Shown: piece by piece, positions 62,149 through 64,000 of the stretch | Position numbering within the stretch: the first letter of the stretch is position 1 | How the letters are laid out: each line of letters starts with the position of its first letter | Source of the DNA: Acetoanaerobium pronyense | GTDB taxonomy: Bacteria > Bacillota > Clostridia > Peptostreptococcales > Filifactoraceae | NCBI RefSeq assembly: GCF_017874355.1 | Contig: NZ_JAGGLI010000001.1 | Span: 1 to 64,000, forward strand | Direction of reading: 5' to 3' | Length of the DNA stretch: 64,000 nt | Translations under genes and position numbers: made by a program | The notes under the pieces: generated by a model | Database searches by the model: none | What the model saw: only the letters and a program-made list of their open reading frames with translations | Told to the model about the DNA's origin: nothing

Positions 62149-64000
62149 TTGAAGAAATTTTTCAAAGGAGCAAGCTTTTATCTGCTTATTTTCATAATAA
62201 TAATATCTGTGGTACAACTGTTTGGAAATCAGGTTCAAGAAGTTAAAGATATACCTTTTTCCCAGTTTTACCGAAGTCTTAGGGCGGAAGATATAAAAGA
62301 AGTGAAGTTCGTAGATAGAAGAATAACAGGAACAATAAGAAGTACAGAAACGTCATTTTCATCGTATCTTCCTTATGGAATAAGCGAAGAACAGCTTTCA
62401 GAAGAAATATTAAGACAATCACAAGAAGGAAATTTAGTTACTACAGGGGAACCTGTTCCTACTACACCTTGGATTTTTGAAATTCTGCCATCCATATTTA
62501 TGATTCTTATATTTGTTGTTTTTTGGTTTGTATTTATGCAGCAATCTCAAGGTGGAGGAAACAAAGTAATGAACTTTGGGAAATCCAAGGCCAAGCTTCA
62601 TAAAGATGACAATAAAGTAAAAGTTAATTTTAAAGACGTGGCAGGTCTTGATGAAGAAAAAGAGGAATTAGAAGAAATTGTGGATTTTCTTAAAAATCCA
62701 AAAAAATACATCGAACTTGGTGCTAGAATACCAAAGGGAATTTTAATGGTGGGTCCTCCTGGAACTGGAAAGACTTATCTTTCTAAGGCAGTTGCTGGAG
62801 AAGCTGGAGTACCATTTTTCTCTATCAGTGGTTCGGACTTTGTAGAGATGTTCGTAGGGGTAGGAGCTTCTAGAGTTAGAGATCTTTTCGAACAAGCAAA
62901 AAAATCTTCTCCGTGTATCATTTTTATTGATGAAATTGATGCGGTGGGAAGAAAAAGAGGTGCTGGACTTGGAGGGGGCCATGATGAAAGAGAGCAGACC
63001 CTAAATCAGCTTCTTGTTGAAATGGATGGTTTTGGAATTAACGAAGGTGTCATAATAATGGCAGCTACAAATAGACCGGATATACTGGATCCAGCTCTTT
63101 TAAGGCCTGGAAGATTTGACAGACAAATAATGGTAGGATCCCCTGATGCAAAAGGAAGGGAAGCAATACTGGAGGTTCATGCAAAAAATAAACCACTTGC
63201 AGAAGATGTGGATTTAAAGGTTGTTTCTAGAAGGACCCCAGGTTTCACCCCTGCAGACATAGAAAATCTTATGAACGAGGCGGCTCTTCTTACAGCAAGG
63301 GCTAATCGTAAGAAAATAGATATGGACACTATAGAAGAAGCCATAACAAAAGTTATAGCAGGTCTACCTAAGAAATCAAAAGTTATAAGCGAAAAAGAAA
63401 GAAAGTTAGTTGCTTATCATGAAGCTGGACATGCGGTAATTGCTAAGCTTTTACCAGGAGCTGATCCAGTTCACCAGGTTACTATAATACCTAGAGGAAG
63501 GGCTGGAGGATTTACAATGACCCTTCCAACTGAAGATAAGTATTATACTACAAAAACAGATATGGAAGAAAAGCTTGTAGAGCTTCTTGGAGGACGAGTA
63601 GCTGAAAAGCTAGTTCTTGATGATATATCTACAGGGGCACAAAATGACCTTGAAAGAGTATCGCAAATCGCAAGAGCTATGGTTACAAAGTTTGGAATGA
63701 GCGAAAAACTAGGAGCTATGGCTTTTGGAGATTCTTCTGACGAAGTATTTTTAGGAAGAGATATGACAACAAGAAGAAATTACTCTGAGGAACTTGCATC
63801 TGAGATTGATAGAGAAATAAGACGCTTTGTAGATGAAGCTTATGAAATGACAGAAAAGCTTCTTACTGAAAACATAGAAATTCTTCATAACGTTGCAAAA
63901 GCACTTCTTAAATTTGAAACACTGGATGCTAAGCAATTTGAGCAAGCTTTCAATAATGAGCTTGATTTAAGTGAAGAGAGCTTAGAGGAACTTGCTGAGG
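62149..64000 (+). CDS. ftsH: ATP-dependent zinc metalloprotease FtsH (3' end outside window)
   Basis: FtsH is a membrane-bound AAA+ protease that degrades damaged membrane and short-lived proteins. The visible 617 residues have two helices (about 9-25 and 108-130), Walker A GPPGTGKT (202-209 region), Walker B IIFIDEID, the SRH arginines in PGRFDRQ, and the zinc site HEAGH at 424-428. The start is TTG 62149 behind AGAGGAGG at 62133-62140. The frame is still open at 64000, so the C-terminus is missing. It follows tilS, as in many bacteria. Confidence 0.97.
   Translation, partial: MKKFFKGASFYLLIFIIIISVVQLFGNQVQEVKDIPFSQFYRSLRAEDIKEVKFVDRRITGTIRSTETSFSSYLPYGISEEQLSEEILRQSQEGNLVTTGEPVPTTPWIFEILPSIFMILIFVVFWFVFMQQSQGGGNKVMNFGKSKAKLHKDDNKVKVNFKDVAGLDEEKEELEEIVDFLKNPKKYIELGARIPKGILMVGPPGTGKTYLSKAVAGEAGVPFFSISGSDFVEMFVGVGASRVRDLFEQAKKSSPCIIFIDEIDAVGRKRGAGLGGGHDEREQTLNQLLVEMDGFGINEGVIIMAATNRPDILDPALLRPGRFDRQIMVGSPDAKGREAILEVHAKNKPLAEDVDLKVVSRRTPGFTPADIENLMNEAALLTARANRKKIDMDTIEEAITKVIAGLPKKSKVISEKERKLVAYHEAGHAVIAKLLPGADPVHQVTIIPRGRAGGFTMTLPTEDKYYTTKTDMEEKLVELLGGRVAEKLVLDDISTGAQNDLERVSQIARAMVTKFGMSEKLGAMAFGDSSDEVFLGRDMTTRRNYSEELASEIDREIRRFVDEAYEMTEKLLTENIEILHNVAKALLKFETLDAKQFEQAFNNELDLSEESLEELAE

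Noticed and set aside
1-64000. CRISPR arrays, tRNA and rRNA genes, prophage
   Set aside because: No regularly spaced direct repeats, no tRNA-like cloverleaf or rRNA sequence and no phage genes were noticed. A tRNAscan, Infernal or CRISPR search would be decisive.

Overview
The window looks like chromosomal DNA of a low-GC, anaerobic, amino-acid-fermenting member of the Clostridia. The strongest hints are an SDR-type threonine dehydrogenase next to 2-amino-3-ketobutyrate CoA ligase, a complete arginine deiminase pathway, a trimeric NADH-linked [FeFe]-hydrogenase, FabK as the only enoyl reductase, Veg, and a truncated FabT-type regulator at the head of the fab cluster. This set recalls Clostridium sticklandii/Acetoanaerobium-type Peptostreptococcaceae; that assignment is inference from gene content only. 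No rRNA, tRNA, CRISPR array or prophage was seen. The only mobile DNA is the 3' end of an IS21-type element at the left edge.

Layout: (1) 1-6.3 kb: an IS21 tail fused into a truncated fabT, then fabH-acpP-fabK-fabD-fabG-fabF-fabZ for fatty-acid synthesis. (2) 6.4-8.8 kb: a Zn/Mn-type ABC importer. (3) 8.9-13.3 kb: a five-gene operon around an unusual P1B-type ATPase, in which four proteins carry degenerate HMA modules sharing an R-L/I-R signature. (4) 13.5-15.9 kb: an NMT1/sulfonate-type ABC importer, followed by a CheX phosphatase. (5) 16.7-18.9 kb: tdh-kbl, threonine to glycine plus acetyl-CoA. (6) 18.9-23.3 kb: a Ca2+-type P2 ATPase (minus strand) and a two-domain PPK2 (plus strand). (7) 23.3-25.4 kb: a DNA-repair radical-SAM gene pair behind a LexA-type box. 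(8) 25.5-27.1 kb: a membrane protein and an SpmA/SpmB-like pair. (9) 27.2-31.8 kb: a YtrA-type GntR regulator, an ABC exporter, an anchored protein and a secreted GH26-like glycosidase, with a clear operator over the promoter. (10) 31.9-38.9 kb: an aldehyde dehydrogenase, then two divergent ppx/gppA genes and ppk1. (11) 39.0-43.9 kb: hydrogenase HydC-HydB-HydA and ferritin (minus strand), with candidate Rex and Fur boxes between them. (12) 44.1-52.8 kb: RNA-modification enzymes, UppP, a MacAB-like efflux set, a UPF0489 protein, a GDT1-type cation exporter and a divergent PsuG homologue. (13) 53.0-56.3 kb: arcA-argF-arcC. (14) 56.3-64 kb: veg with tandem consensus promoters, then ispE, a GntR regulator, ddl, murI, a DUF1934 gene, tilS and the start of ftsH.

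The parts connect around energy and ion homeostasis. Threonine and arginine catabolism yield acetyl-CoA, glycine and ATP. The hydrogenase disposes of reductant. PPK1, PPK2 and two Ppx enzymes build and use a polyphosphate reserve. Several cation transporters (ZnuABC-like, P1B, P2A, GDT1) and ferritin manage metals. The best candidate for an under-described system is the 8.9-13.3 kb HMA/P-ATPase operon. The most informative sequence anomalies are the IS21-truncated fabT and the PsuG homologue lacking its Schiff-base lysine.
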